From Sipunculus nudus (taxonomy: Eukaryota; Annelida; Sipuncula; Golfingiida; Sipunculidae): a stretch of 64,000 nt of DNA. Every line of letters starts with the position of its first letter. Position 1 is the first letter of the stretch. The notes beneath the pieces were generated by a model. The model saw nothing but the letters and a program-made list of their open reading frames with translations, was not told the DNA's origin and did not search any database. The translations under genes and the position numbers were made by a program. This document shows positions 48,696 through 61,163 of the stretch, piece after piece. The stretch is from assembly GCA_026874595.1 (NCBI GenBank), contig CM049320.1:12491964-12555963 (forward strand), written 5' to 3'.

Positions 48696-51129
48696 GCGAG
48701 TGTTAAGGCTCTGATTGGAATTATTTCAATAATATGATAAGTAGGTACAATATTATTAAATTAAAACTTGTAGAGCAGCATTTTTGTATATCAATTGTCA
48801 ATGTGATTTGTATTGGGAACGTTGAAGTTACTTTTGAAAGTTTTTCATTTTCATTCAAGATATTTCAAAAAAGCAAATTTTGACTGACATATGAGGAAAC
48901 CATTCTTACTGAATTTAATCTGTTCATGAATGCCCCTAATAATGTTTAAGCCTCCTTTTGAATAAATGAGTTTTAGGAACTCAACAGAGTTTCTAGTTTT
49001 TGTCAGTCTGCTGTCTCTGTCTGGAGAATGGCAATTCTAATACCACGTCTGCATTGTTCCCATATTTCATCTGATCTTACATCGCACTGGCAGCAGTCAT
49101 AATAAGCATGCCGTCTCCGCTGCTAATAGGTACTCTTTGAATATAATTGTATTAATTTTTGCCTCGGCGCCTCAGATGAATGAGATGTCTTCTGAGAAAC
49201 CCGCTCATTAATTCAAGAAATCAACTGGTTTAACAAGCGAGGACACGGTACACCACTCTTTGAGTTTATTCTGAAAAAGGTCATTCTGGCAGTGCATGCA
49301 TGGCTGTCACAGGTTCTTTTCCGTCCATGTCTCTCAAGCATGCTTGTTTGTCTGTGTTACACCAAAGGTGACAGGCCAGACCTCATCAGAATTACCTGGC
49401 AGATGAGGGGTTATTGTCTCTGCATGGCTACTTATTCAATAAACTTGAGGTGTGGGTTTGAACTTGACTGTTGCAGGAAGGTGACTGCCTATTCCAGACT
49501 TTCACCCTAAGTCTTTAAATAATTGGGAAGATATGGGAGGTCCCTGCTTTCTGAGAATTCACAGGGACAAATCAAATCACAGCCGGGGTGGTTGCATCAA
49601 TATCAGTGACAGGAGATGACAGTCAGTGTGATGAGCATGAGTAGTATCTGAAATGTTTCTGCATGAGACAGTGACTAGAAGTTTAAACCAGTGCTTGCTC
49701 TAAACCTGCATATATCATGGGAGATGCTAAGTTAATAAGCCATATGGGGCAGATCCCAGATTTTGGAAAAGGAATGGTCCAACCAAGGAAGATTAAATGA
49801 AAACATAAAAATTGGATCAGAACCCTCCCTAGCGTCATGTTGACCCTCTGGCATTACAACGAGATTTCTAGCGCCAGAATGTCATTACATCTATGTCTGA
49901 GGAACGCATTAATGAAGATGCAAATATTTTTGTGATTTCTGACAATGCTTCATGGCCTACAGATAAACTGTCAATCAACATAAACCAGACCAATTGTTAG
50001 CATTTTTTGTGTACTTTCTAATAATACCAAACATGAGCAAGAAAAGTCCGTTTTTACCCAGCACATTGGTAAACCCTTTAGCGTGTTTGTTGAATTTATG
50101 ACCGCATGAACACAAGCATGGCTCGCATGGGTTACAGGACGCAGGCAGCTTGCAGGCGATACAGGAAATGACCCGTGTCCACTGAGACAGTGTTTCAGTT
50201 TGGGTTGTGAGCTCACATGTATACTTTTGTGTAAATTCATCATTTTTAGCATTATATTGAGATTATTGGCCGTTTACCACAATATGAATGCAACCTGATG
50301 CAAGACCACTGTGATACATTCCTAGATATAACTTGTATCACAACTCCAGTAGGCTTACCAGTCCAATTATCCGATTGCCTACTGAGTCGGGTTGTCACGG
50401 CTAAACCCCCCCCCCCCCAAAAAAAAAAAAAAAAAGGGTTGCAGTGGCTGAAGGGTTCAGAACCAGTGGCCCCCCTCTCTGATTCTGCCACTGTAGCCAA
50501 TTGTTCTATATCAGGTCCTACCACACCAGCTATGTAAAAACTGGAACTTTCCCTAGGCCTATTAATTATACACCTGATGAATTCTTTGTATTATGGTATC
50601 AACCTTTTACCTGTTTATCAGCCTTAATACCTAATTTGATTTTCAGAAATGGAACACCAGTATGGGCAAGGGTAAGGATTCAAACATTTTTGGCTAATTA
50701 AAGTCCTGAGAGACTTTTTTATTAACAAAGAACTTAAAGGGGTGATACTTTTTTATCAATTGTAATTGATTTGTGAGAATTAGAAACCCCTGACTGCTAG
50801 GTAGTGGTGTTTATTTTTTTTCAGTGATTGATACAAATGAGATTTATCTGTGCACGGCCGAGTATAGTTTTTTGATTTGAAACTGTCCGTTTCTTTGGGT
50901 ATTAGTACAGCTGACTTGCATTCATTTCGAATAATATCAAATCTTTTTAATCTGTAAATCAATGAAATCTGTATAATTTGTGATTTTACATGACAACTGT
51001 GCCATAACTTACTGTTTTTACTCAAGCCCACATCTGGGAGCCTTCCCAAAATAAAATTCACTTATGGAGTGGTCAACAAATTAAGTTTCCATGGATAATA
51101 CAGGATACTATAATTAACTATATACTTAA
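48696..51129. other. Spacer with conserved-element-like island
   Basis: 48,990-49,510 is GC/CpG-richer with words such as TTGCCTCGGCGCCTCAGATG, CGCTCATTAATTC and CAGAATTACCTGG, lacks repeat signatures and has an unrecognised open frame (49,292-49,510). Possible regulatory element. 50,735 begins a TTAA|AGGGGTGATAC motif that may be an end of another short element; no partner end found. Confidence 0.35.
50406..50435. repeat. (C)13(A)17 homopolymer pair
   Basis: Thirteen C followed directly by seventeen A. Confidence 0.96.
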
Positions 51130-52687
51130 TTTTTAGTCTATAGTCGTGGTCCATTGTCGGTCGTCCATCGGGCCGTCAGTCTGTCCGTCCGTTCGTCCCT
51201 CCGTCCCTCCGTCCGTAGATGTGGCACGTTTTGAAACCGTAAGACCTAGGAATCCAAAATTCAGCATAATGTTAGATGTCCCCAAGATCTACTACCAAAC
51301 CGAAAACTGGGTCTTTGCGACTTTGTTCCTTTGAGAAATTAAGGAAAAACCTCAATTTTTTATTAAAAACCTATTTTCACACTTCAGGACTGCCTAATAT
51401 CAAAGCCACTCATCTGTTTTTCCTCTTATTTAACATACATATTCCTCTATTTAGTTCCTATGTACATGCCAGAAATTAGGTCTGTATTATATAATTAAAA
51501 AAAGTTATTGGCTCAAACATAATGCATTTTGTAAAAAATCAGGAAAGATATTTGATCACTTAACACAAAACATGTTAAAGCTAAGGACTTTTTTCCAGTA
51601 ATATAACTTTAATTAATCAAAATTAAATTCTGTAACCAAAATTAGATGAAAATCTTTTAAATTTTTTAAAATATTAGCAAAAATAAAAAATTGGTACTTT
51701 AAATTTTGCCCAACTTTGACCATGGCACGTTTTTTTCTTGTAAGTACAGTTGATTTAATTTTCACAGCCAGTTTACATATGGATTTAATCTGATGAATTT
51801 TGAAATTTGATAGTATAAGCTTAAAAAATAGTCTAGCTATTGCAGTTTTTTAGAGGCCTTGATGTATTTGTATTTTCTAGCATCATGACCCCACTTTTGT
51901 TTGCTACAACTTTGCCTGGTAATCCAAAAATTGGCATAATGTTAGATGTCCCTAAGATCTCCTTCCAAGCCAAAAACTGGGTCTCTGTGACTTTTTTTTA
52001 TTTGAGAAATTAAGGAAAACCTCAATTTTTTTATGAAAATCATTTTTACACTTCAGGAATGCCTTATATCAAAACCTATGATCTGAATTTGATCATATTA
52101 AAAATTGCATATTCTTCCATACATTTCCTATCTACATTCCAAAAATTAGGTCAGTATTGCGTAATTTGTTGAACTTATGGGCCCAAACATAATGCAACTT
52201 GAAAAAAATAAGGAAATATATTTACTCACTCAACATAATAATTCTTGAAGCTAGAGACTTTTTTTTTCAGGGATTTAACTTCATTTAATCAAGATCCAAT
52301 TGTACACCGAAAATTAGATCTGAATTTTGCAAGTAATTAGCATAAATATAAAATCAGTACCTTAAATTTGCCCAACTTTGGCCATGGCACGTTTTTTTCC
52401 AGTATGTACTGTGGATTTTTATATTCACAGCAGGTACACACAAGGATTTAATCTGTTAAAATCTTGAATTTTAAAATAAAAGCTAAAAAATTAGGCTAGT
52501 TATTGATTTTTTGTGGAGGCTCTTGTTGTATTTCCTTACATTGTCAAGCAGCCCACTTAGGGGTCACTGTAGGTCATTCAGTATAGCTCTCTGTGCCCAG
52601 GGTGTTGTTATGTAATCCCATCTCTCCTGCAAGCCCTCTCTCTTTGTTGAGCTAATTCAGGCTGTCTGCAGTTAATACCACAGGGAG

Positions 52688-52720
<33 letters not shown>

Positions 52721-53230
52721 TCCCCCCCCCCCCCCCCCCAATTATGTTAGTAAATGCTAATTGACTAGATTTAAGAAGATATAAATACTTTGTAGCATTT
52801 GTCTCTCTTAAAGTTGGCCGGGCCTAGGTGTGAATAATACTATTAAACTTAATTTTAAAATCAGAAATATTGGTCAAACTTTGTGGAAATAATTTTTAAA
52901 TCATATGGCCATATATTTAACTATTGAAAACTTAATTTCTTCACACATTCTTTGTTTATCAAATGTAACTCTCATATAACACTTACCATTGGCCATTTTT
53001 CCCTTGATGCATCATAAAATGGTTTCAGGCCACACGTTTATTACACAGTGCATATGTTTTAGCTTATGTCCATTATTCTATAATCTGCAGAGTTTAATTT
53101 TTGCAGCTCCATTTTCTCTTTGCTTTTGAAATGCTAATATATATAAACCAAAAGAAATAAGAATATTTTGTATTTGCTAATATTTTCCAAAATTCAGCTG
53201 AGCGATGTGACCCATGGGTCCCTTGTTTTA
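51130..53230 (+). mobile_element. Helentron-like element family B, copy B5 (5' hairpin lost)
   Basis: TTTTTAG runs straight into TCTATAGTCGTGGTCC, so the ~25-bp head hairpin seen in B1-B4 is missing while the (GTCC)n tract (51,180-51,220) and body are intact. The first module (51,221-51,830) is very close to that of B2 at 25,346; a second module starts near 51,880. Tail CAGCTGAGC (53,195-53,203), perfect GACCCATGGGTC, CCTTGTTTT. Confidence 0.8.
52687..52739. repeat. (CT)n followed by (C)18
   Basis: Imperfect CT dinucleotides then an 18-C run, inside B5. Confidence 0.95.
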
Positions 53231-56189
53231 CTAATGTCAGCTTCAAAATTATAATTTCTGAATCATCATTCTGGCATTAACTTATGCATTCATCAAGTTA
53301 TTAACTGGTAAACTGCACCATTATAATCTTACTTTTGCCTAGTCACGTTTGAGAGTGCAACATACATCAGCTGAAAATGTTTCCAACTTTAGTGGCCAAC
53401 ATTCAGTTAAAGTGTGCATGCAGGCCCAGTCTGCAGGGCATTAACAATTTATCAAAAGTTTTTTTTTAAACAAATTGCAAAACTGTTACACAGCAGCGTG
53501 TGTGAACAGGTGTCTGTGAGGGGAGAGTATCAAATAAAAGCTTTTGTGGAAAAAGCTCACGGTTCTTTTGAAGTTAATGGTGTGTATGCAGCTTTCTCGC
53601 AGATTTTTTCTCCAGGGGATCACTTTCCACTGTGAAATGATTAAGTATTCTACCTGATGTCTCCAGGTAGTCTGTCTGTCACTGTTTGAAATGTCCTCTA
53701 AGTGAAGCCAGTTTTTGTGGTCTGAAGAGGCGTATAGAATATGTCACAAGAGATGGTTTAATATACTTCTCATCTCAGAAGGACAGTGGGAATAATGTTA
53801 GGAAGGTATAGAAATACTAATGATTTAAAAAATATATAATAAATTGGTATATTTAGTAAAACCTTTTAGTGTCAAACTCACTTAAGTTAAACTAGCATTC
53901 ATTGTGTCTGTGCTGTTTCACTTTCTGCAATTTTACTTGTGACATCCAAAATGGTTTTAGTTCCTTTTTCAAAAGATGGCAGGACTGACTACTTCTTGAG
54001 ATACTTTGTGGGGAATACATTAGTCAGGGTTTAATGAGGGCATGGAAATGAAAAGTCCCCCAAGGGCAGTCATGAATCTACCAGTATCTGCTGGAAGAAG
54101 TTCATGATAAAAAAATATCACAAGTTCTACTTTTACCAGTATGTTGCCTGATTTAATGACCATCTGCATCACATTTCATATGATTTACACAAGTTTTAGA
54201 CCTTACACATAACAAAATGTTTCCTGTTATTGACAGGTTTCACTGTCAGTGTGCACATTAAGAGCTGTAGGGTACTATAGAATAAAACAAAACTGCTGGA
54301 ATGTTTGTATCTTGTGACTTAAGTTTCTCATTTATCACGCAATAAACGCCACTATAATGAAGTCACATGATCCTTAAGATTTCCACTTTTATGTCTGTAG
54401 AAAAATATAAATCTTTTCTCCCTCTATCAATGTGTTGTTTTACAAAGCAAAAACAAGAGTTTATGAATCTCATTGCCTTGCAGTGTCATCCAAAATGATG
54501 TCAAAATGCCATGTTCACTTAGTCTCAAAAACAACATTTGACCACAAACTTCTGTCACACAGAAAGTCTTATATATCACACTTTATTTAAAGATGCCAGA
54601 TTTGAGCTATACTATTATTTTGGTTTTCATATTTTGTAAGTCATGTTATCAGCAGGTGTACTCATTAAAAAATTGCTGCCATTATGGCAACAAGTACATC
54701 TTTCAGTTTCCCTTTTCATGACTTAATAAATGTAAATGCCATTTAAAGACATTTATTAAAAATGTATCCAATGTTGTGGAGTACTTGTAAGAGACTTTCT
54801 TTCAAAGTTTTTCCTAAGTACCAGTATTTGTAAGTTTAAAAAATATTAATAGTTTGTATATCCTGTTACGTAAAAAGAAAAGTAGGCATTGCAGTTTAAC
54901 AAACATAAACCTTGTTTTTAATATATCAAGAAGAGCACTGTCAGTTCCAAGAAAAACTTTTGGAAAAAGTAGCTAGTGGTTTTCATAAGGTTCATTGGGT
55001 TTTGCTTGTTTTTCAGTAAATCAAGACAGATGATAAGGTTTTGTTTCTCGCCCCCATGACCTTCATTTCAAGATGCTTTAGGTAGATTTAGGTCCTTTTT
55101 TATTGCAGCTGAAGAGACTGATTTGCATATTTTTCAAGAACTCCACATCTTGATAACAAGGATTTGTTTGAAGGTGGCATCTGGTTCAATGGCATAGACA
55201 TAGTTTGGTCATGGTCCTCATTTTTCTTTGCTCATTCGTAATTTATTGACAGATCCACTACCATGTCCAATATTTTGTTATTATAAAATGTGAGAGGCCA
55301 GCATCAGTGTCACAGATTTCTCTACAAAAAAATTGTTCCCTTATCTAGTGAATTATGATCATTGTTTATTACATGACATCTGGGTAATTAAACAGATGTA
55401 AATAAGCTTTAAAAAATTACCATCTATATGTAAGAATTTGTAACAATACAGCTAGGTTTTTGGTATTTTTATATATAAAACACTGATATTAAAATACAGT
55501 TCAATAAATCTTAAAGAAAATAAATGTATTCTGATGCAATACAAGAGGTGAAAAATGTCTGAGCTTTAACTGTGGCCTCATCTGTGATCCTTATTTCCTG
55601 TATTCATGTTTAACAAGTAAAGCATTTAGAAATTATTTGACCAAGGAACTTCTAACTTCAGAGACCAGAGAGATCCTGAGATCAGGATGACCTATATTCT
55701 GAATATCAAAGATCATATATATTGTTTAAATCTGCTGGATCATTGACCAAAATATATTCCTGTATTAACCTGCACATTTGGTACACTGTCAGCAGCTTTC
55801 AACAGAAGTTATATGATTGCTAGTGGAAAATTTATTAATTAATTTTATACAAACATCACTATACTGCTTCAAAACCCTCTGAAAAAAGATTGTTCATGGT
55901 CTGATCTCCAAATCAAATTCATTTTGCTTCCTTCTTTGAATATGTTGATTAGTTCTATTTAAATCAGTTATTAAAATATAAATAATAAAACATATGTAGC
56001 ATTGAAATTGTATATCATAACAGGAATGGTGATGCAAATATCACATATATGTGATGATAATTGTTTCTAGTTTCTTTTACTACAGCTTGCTTAATCATTA
56101 GTATGCTATTTCTTCTTGTAATATCAAGTCCACCAAGTTCCTAGCAAATGTGAACACCTCTGATAACAAAAATATCATCACTTATTAGC
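53231..56189. other. AT-rich spacer
   Basis: No gene. A minor GC-richer patch at 53,490-53,640 carries an unrecognised open frame without a good acceptor. Confidence 0.45.
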
Positions 56190-56231
56190 TAAACTAGTCA
56201 GCTGGGTGTCATGACCCATGGGTCCCTTGTT
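56190..56231 (+). mobile_element. Orphan tail of a B-family element
   Basis: TCAGCTGGGTGTCATGACCC continuing ATGGGTCCCTTGTT matches the last ~35 bp of B elements (palindrome GACCCATGGGTC at 56,213-56,224). No B body or head lies upstream within this spacer that I could recognise. Confidence 0.65.
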
Positions 56232-57114
56232 ACAGTTTTTGAGCACAAAAAAGCAACACTTGGGTGATATATACATCTTGATTTCCTCTCTGGGATAGGA
56301 ATTATCCAAGCATAGATAAGGGTATTGTTTCGTAAAGACAACTGTGGGATGAGTACCGTCCCTCGGGAGATGTTAAATCAGAGGCCCAGCTTCACCGTGG
56401 AGACGGCAGGTAAACCTCTGCCATACATCAAGTATACTCGTTTTGTAAAACTTTTTACTGCTAGCCATTCCGCTTGAACTTTTCCTCGGTAAGACAAAAG
56501 ACAAAATAATTAAATTCTTGTCTTATGCAATATTCACACGCCTGCTTCCTCCTAGCAATTCCTCTGCCTATACTTACATGTAATATTGATGGCATTGTGA
56601 TGGTTTAGCCACTTGGGGACTAATTTAGGGATCTTGTGGGAATTAATAAAAAACGTGGGCTTCTTCCTAGGGCGGCAGCCTCTGAATTTTCCATGGACAG
56701 CAACTGCTCTTGTCTGCTGGTTACCAACCCTGCAGTAATTATTGATAACTACCTGTGAATAATCCTACACTTATTATTCTATGTTTTTACTTTAGGACAC
56801 TGGTTTAGGCGAATTTTTCTGCTATATTGAAAATGTTATATGTAAGACATCAACAAAAATGGTCGGGGATATGAACAACCAAATCTTAATTTTCCCTTGC
56901 TGGTTGCAGAGCCTAGGTGTAAAAATGAGATGGCAAATGCGATTAACCTTTTTATGGGAACATTAAACATGGGTCCTTTGGTCCTACACTGAATGACTAC
57001 TCGATTGATCGTCCACACACAGTCCTTTCTTTGTGCACGTTAACTCTGACGACTCGTATGTGACATCTCGTAAAGCAAGCTAAAAATAGTCAAGTAGAAA
57101 ACTCGGAGAATATG
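56232..57114. other. GC/CpG-richer region next to a candidate exon
   Basis: 56,340-56,440 (gagtaccgtccctcgggagatgtt) resembles a mollusc interspersed-repeat segment known to me only loosely. 56,560-57,110 is unique-looking; if the minus-strand exon at 57,115-57,337 is real, this would be its 3' untranslated region. No AATAAA in the minus orientation was seen here. Confidence 0.35.
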
Positions 57115-57337
57115 TCATCCATTTGTGAGTGTTTCCGATGGCGGCTTCAAAGGGGCGGCCACTTTGTTTTGCTGGTCATGTAGAATGTGTAATGTATTAT
57201 TGAGAATCTTATAACACTTTCGTGTTTCTGTCATATCTTTATCTCTCACAGCTTTATTTATGCAGCTGTTTGAACTCCTTTTCTTTTCCTTGATATTCTT
57301 GCTTGGTGCTTTTACTATCACATCTAATGCTTTGTAC
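57115..57337 (-). CDS. Candidate minus-strand 3'-terminal coding exon, protein unrecognised
   Basis: The most convincing coding segment in the window. On the minus strand, acceptor 'cccattaacctcttaactacag' ends just before 57,337; then G|TAC|AAA|GCA opens a frame of 74 codons to TGA at 57,115-57,117. The peptide is hydrophilic and lysine-rich (VKAPSKNIKEKKRSSNSC near the start, KVAAPLKPPSETLTNG at the end), with codons strongly purine-first and no repeat content. Opening with one base of a split codon implies a phase-2 intron upstream, i.e. to the right. No domain is visible; it looks like a disordered C-terminal tail. No poly(A) signal seen nearby. A long AT microsatellite lies about 170 bp upstream in the intron. 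Confidence 0.48.
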
Positions 57338-57500
57338 CTGTAGTTAAGAGGTTAATGGGAAATTTCTTTCTTATAATCAGTTTGAATTTTTCTCACTGAA
57401 GTTGAATCACACTTTTTCATAGAAAAAAAAATTACCAGTACTATTGAAGTCTTAAAGCAAGCAGATTCATGTGGATATTGGTGGTACATGTACTTAATTT

Positions 57501-57503
<3 letters not shown>

Positions 57504-57566
<63 letters not shown>
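57504..57566. repeat. (AT)n microsatellite, about 31 copies
   Basis: Uninterrupted AT dinucleotides. Confidence 0.98.
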
Positions 57567-57567
<1 letters not shown>

Positions 57568-59828
57568 CAACTATAAAGTATAAGTCTAGATAATCAAAGT
57601 TATAATTTTCAAATAACCATTACCAACCAGGCAGAAATTTATAAAAATGTCAATACAGCTTCTTAATCTCAGTGTTGCTTTATTTCTGTTCATTTACATA
57701 GTTATAGAGATCATATTACATGATAAATCTTATATCACATAAACAGTGGGATGTACTAAATTAATATAGCAGTTATTTACTGGAAAACCTGTTATGCTTA
57801 TCAACACCATCTAATGTCCATTGAGTAAAAAATATTTGACCAAAGTTGATGTTGATAATGGAGAGTTCCTAAGCCACAGGAAAATGTAAATGAGTTAATT
57901 AGAATGTTAGGTAATACAACTAATTCTACCATGAACGGCAGGATGTACACCTCCAACACTATAGCTAGGTTAATGTAACAAAAAACATTTATAACAAAAT
58001 ATGATGATATGTGGGCTCTGCTCAACAGCTGATATATCACTATAAATTACATGATTAATGATGGGCTGATTGCTGGGTCTTCACTGAGCAGTGCAATATT
58101 TGGTATTAATTGTGATAGTTTTTATTTCAAAGCTGATGATAAAATTAAATAATCTCTGAATAAGTATCTTTTCAGACATTCTTTTCTCTCCGTAAGTGCT
58201 AGCATGATGTTTTTAGTAGTATTCCTCTTAACATATCCTTTTGCCCGTTTTCAATTCTGCTGTGTTACAGTGTCAGATGGCCCCCTGAATAATTCTCTGT
58301 TAGACCTGGAATTCTGTAGGATGTACAGAGGAGGTTCTAATTGGTATTGTCTGACAAAAGTGACAAGTTATCTCTTGCTTTATTGTCCAACAATAAGTCT
58401 TGTGATGTTAACAGCAGAAGATCGTATTGTCTATGGCGTGTCTACAGATAACAGCCAGTTTAAGTCCTCCACATGCTGGCCATATCACCTGTAGTCGGTC
58501 ACGTCTTCTCATTCAGCCACTTGCGTAATCTGGACGATATACACTTGGCCACCTGGTGGTCACACCAATTATACTTAGTTGCTTCATTTTGTTCTTGACA
58601 TAAATTTATTTACATTGTCACAGGAGCACCATATGACAGACCCAAGAGTTTCCTGAATCAGCTTCTTCTTCATTCAAAATTAAATTGTTCTAATATCTTT
58701 GGAAGTTGGTTAAAATGGCTCAGGCAGGGAATCATATGGTTGCTTCAGAATTTGGATAGTCCAGGAATTTGTAAAACTTAAAAATCCTTTAAATTTTCAG
58801 AAACTGCAGGTACTGCTCTTTCCATTTCGATATGAAAATTAAAACAAATACAATGAAGAAGTTACTTGATATAATGTTCAAAACACTTTGTGAGCGTTTA
58901 TTAAATTAGTCATTTTATTGATACTGTATATAACAGCTGACCACGGGATATATACTTATACAATCCTTGTAATTTTACACAATGAAATGTTGAACAAATA
59001 TAGTGTAACACTAACAGCCTTAAATCTCTTGTTGCTCCTCCTGTAGTTAGTCTTCTCTTAGTGAGTCCCAACTCTGAGTTGACAGGTTAATGTTAAGTAT
59101 GTCGCACACCTTAGTTTTACAGTGGCCTCATATTCCTGGTCAGCAAGGCTTTGATGATTAGAGTTGAGTCAGCCACTTTAATATTCCTGCACTTTTCATT
59201 AGAAACATTTGATCTTTCTGACTGGAGTGAGAAAATTGTGTGAACTTTTAACATTTCTGGATCAGTGAAATTCTGCAGGAAAAATTTCTGAAGGGGAAAC
59301 CATGCAGCGACTGAGAAAAACACAACAAAAAATTTTAAAGAAATTCTACAACTTTACAACCTTACACTTTATGTCTGACAAGCTAAGCCAGAAAGTTTGA
59401 AGGATTTTAAAAGATTTATCTTGAAAGTAATTTTTTTGTGGACTTTGTCTTTTTAACTTTGGTTGAGTTGGGTGGTAATTGATGAATGTGTTCAGTTGAC
59501 TTCAGGTTAGGTCATTACCATAAAAGGTCATTACCATAAAGATTTACAACACTGCTGACTCTAACTGATCGACAGTACCTGTTTCACAATAAGAATGTTA
59601 TGTTGGGCAACAAAGGAACGTAACAATGGTCTCCAGAGACTCATCAAATCAGAGACACAGTGTCACATAAAAAACATTGCCTGCTTCTCTGCCAGGAGTT
59701 GTACAATAAATACCATGTTAGTTTCACAGGCCTTCATTGGAGCAAACATGAAAGAAATTTTCTCCTATCATATATATATATGTATAAAGACATTCTTTGT
59801 AATACATATACCTTATTACTATTTTCAG
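57567..59828. other. AT-rich spacer
   Basis: At 58,272 an acceptor-like site (ttcaattctgctgtgttacag) precedes an open frame to a stop at 58,494 (VSDGPLNNSLLDLEF near its start). Possible exon, but the composition is close to background. Nothing else assigned. Confidence 0.35.
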
Positions 59829-59928
59829 CTTATATTTAAATATTTCATCTGGATACCATTTTCTCAAGATTCTGGTTATAGAAAGAAATGTATGAGTCAG
59901 GATGAAAAATTGCTAGTGCTGGATGCAG
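59829..59928 (+). CDS. Candidate 100-bp internal exon, protein unrecognised
   Basis: Both splice sites are present: acceptor 'ataccttattactattttcag' ending 59,828 and donor GATGCAG|GTAATT after 59,928. Only one of three frames is open: CTT ATA TTT AAA..., giving LIFKYFIWIPFSQDSGYRKK in the first 20 codons and ending VLDA plus one base. The segment is short and AT-rich, so a chance combination is possible. If real, it is a cassette-type internal exon starting on a codon boundary. Confidence 0.27.
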
Positions 59929-61163
59929 GTAATTGATTGATGTGATCCGTGTCTAAGTATGGTACAAGTGTGCTTGACCCTGAGTAAATCCTACTGTAAT
60001 TATATAGACAGGGCTCAGCGGAACGTGAACATCAACGTCTGACCAAATCACGGCTTCTTCTCGTTGTAAACCCGGTGGGAACCATTAAACTAGAGCTATG
60101 CCTCAAGATGCGACACTCTCCTAGACTCCTTAAGCCTACACAGCGATGCCAGCAAAGGTCAAGACACCAACAGGGCATAAAGGGCCAGCCAGGGATGAAA
60201 CGTTTAATGCCATGGTCCTTTACAGCGTGAAATGTGGCGGAAGATTAATTTTCTATCACTCCATTGGCAAAACCCTTCCCTGATAGTTTGGAAAACTGTA
60301 AGCATTTGTTGGATTTGCTTAATTTTTTATCAATCCTCATTTCCATGTAGCGTGAAAAATAATTTTCCATTATAATGCACAGGCTGAATGATTGATAACA
60401 TTTCACCAGATTTTATCTGGGGCTCTTTGCTAATCTAATTACTTGTCATATGACTTCACTTATTAGCCTGTGACACTGGCAGGGTTGGAATAAAGAAAGG
60501 TTAATTTCAGTGACTGCTACTGATACATTTGGTACTTTATTCTTTCCTTTTATGTGTCATTATTTTTACCTTCTTATTGGATGTATTTTATTGCCTACTG
60601 ACATTGACAGGTTTTGCAGAAGCACTGAAGTTTATTAAAATACAGTTAAGAACAGTCAGGGGGAATCAACTGGCCTACCATTAGACTCCTTAGAAGGTTA
60701 ATTTTATTGTCCATCTAATTTAAGTCACAAAATTAATATTTTCTTGTTTAATGGACATCGTGTCTGAATGAAAACATTAACCACTAATAACTTAGGCTGC
60801 AGGTGATATAGTGCAAATCTGGGATGAACAAAAGGTCAATGGTAATGATTTGCAGATTTTGACAAATCATACCCTCTTGCAGGTGACTGACGGTTCAGTT
60901 GAACTTTGTTTCACTGTGTAGCCATATCCTGTAACAACCATATGTTATGCTTCCTCATGCAAGTTCACTGATCATTTACACTTAACTGCATTGGCAGATG
61001 TTCTTGAACATACAAAAGTGCACCAAAAGAAAGACTGTTGCCCCTCACCCCTAGATAAAAATTAAACCAGTTGTATGTAATTCTCTGAGATATTTGTCAT
61101 ATCTTCTTGTCAGTGCTGCTGTAACATACTCCATGGAGGGGATAACCATTGATTAGCATAAGA
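59929..61163. other. Spacer with conserved-element-like island
   Basis: 60,000-60,480 is among the most CpG-rich unique sequence here (cggaacgtgaacatcaacgt; ttctcgttgtaaacccggtg), passing into an AT-rich part with TAATCTAATTACTTG. No long open frame. Probably a conserved non-coding or regulatory element; untested. Confidence 0.38.
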
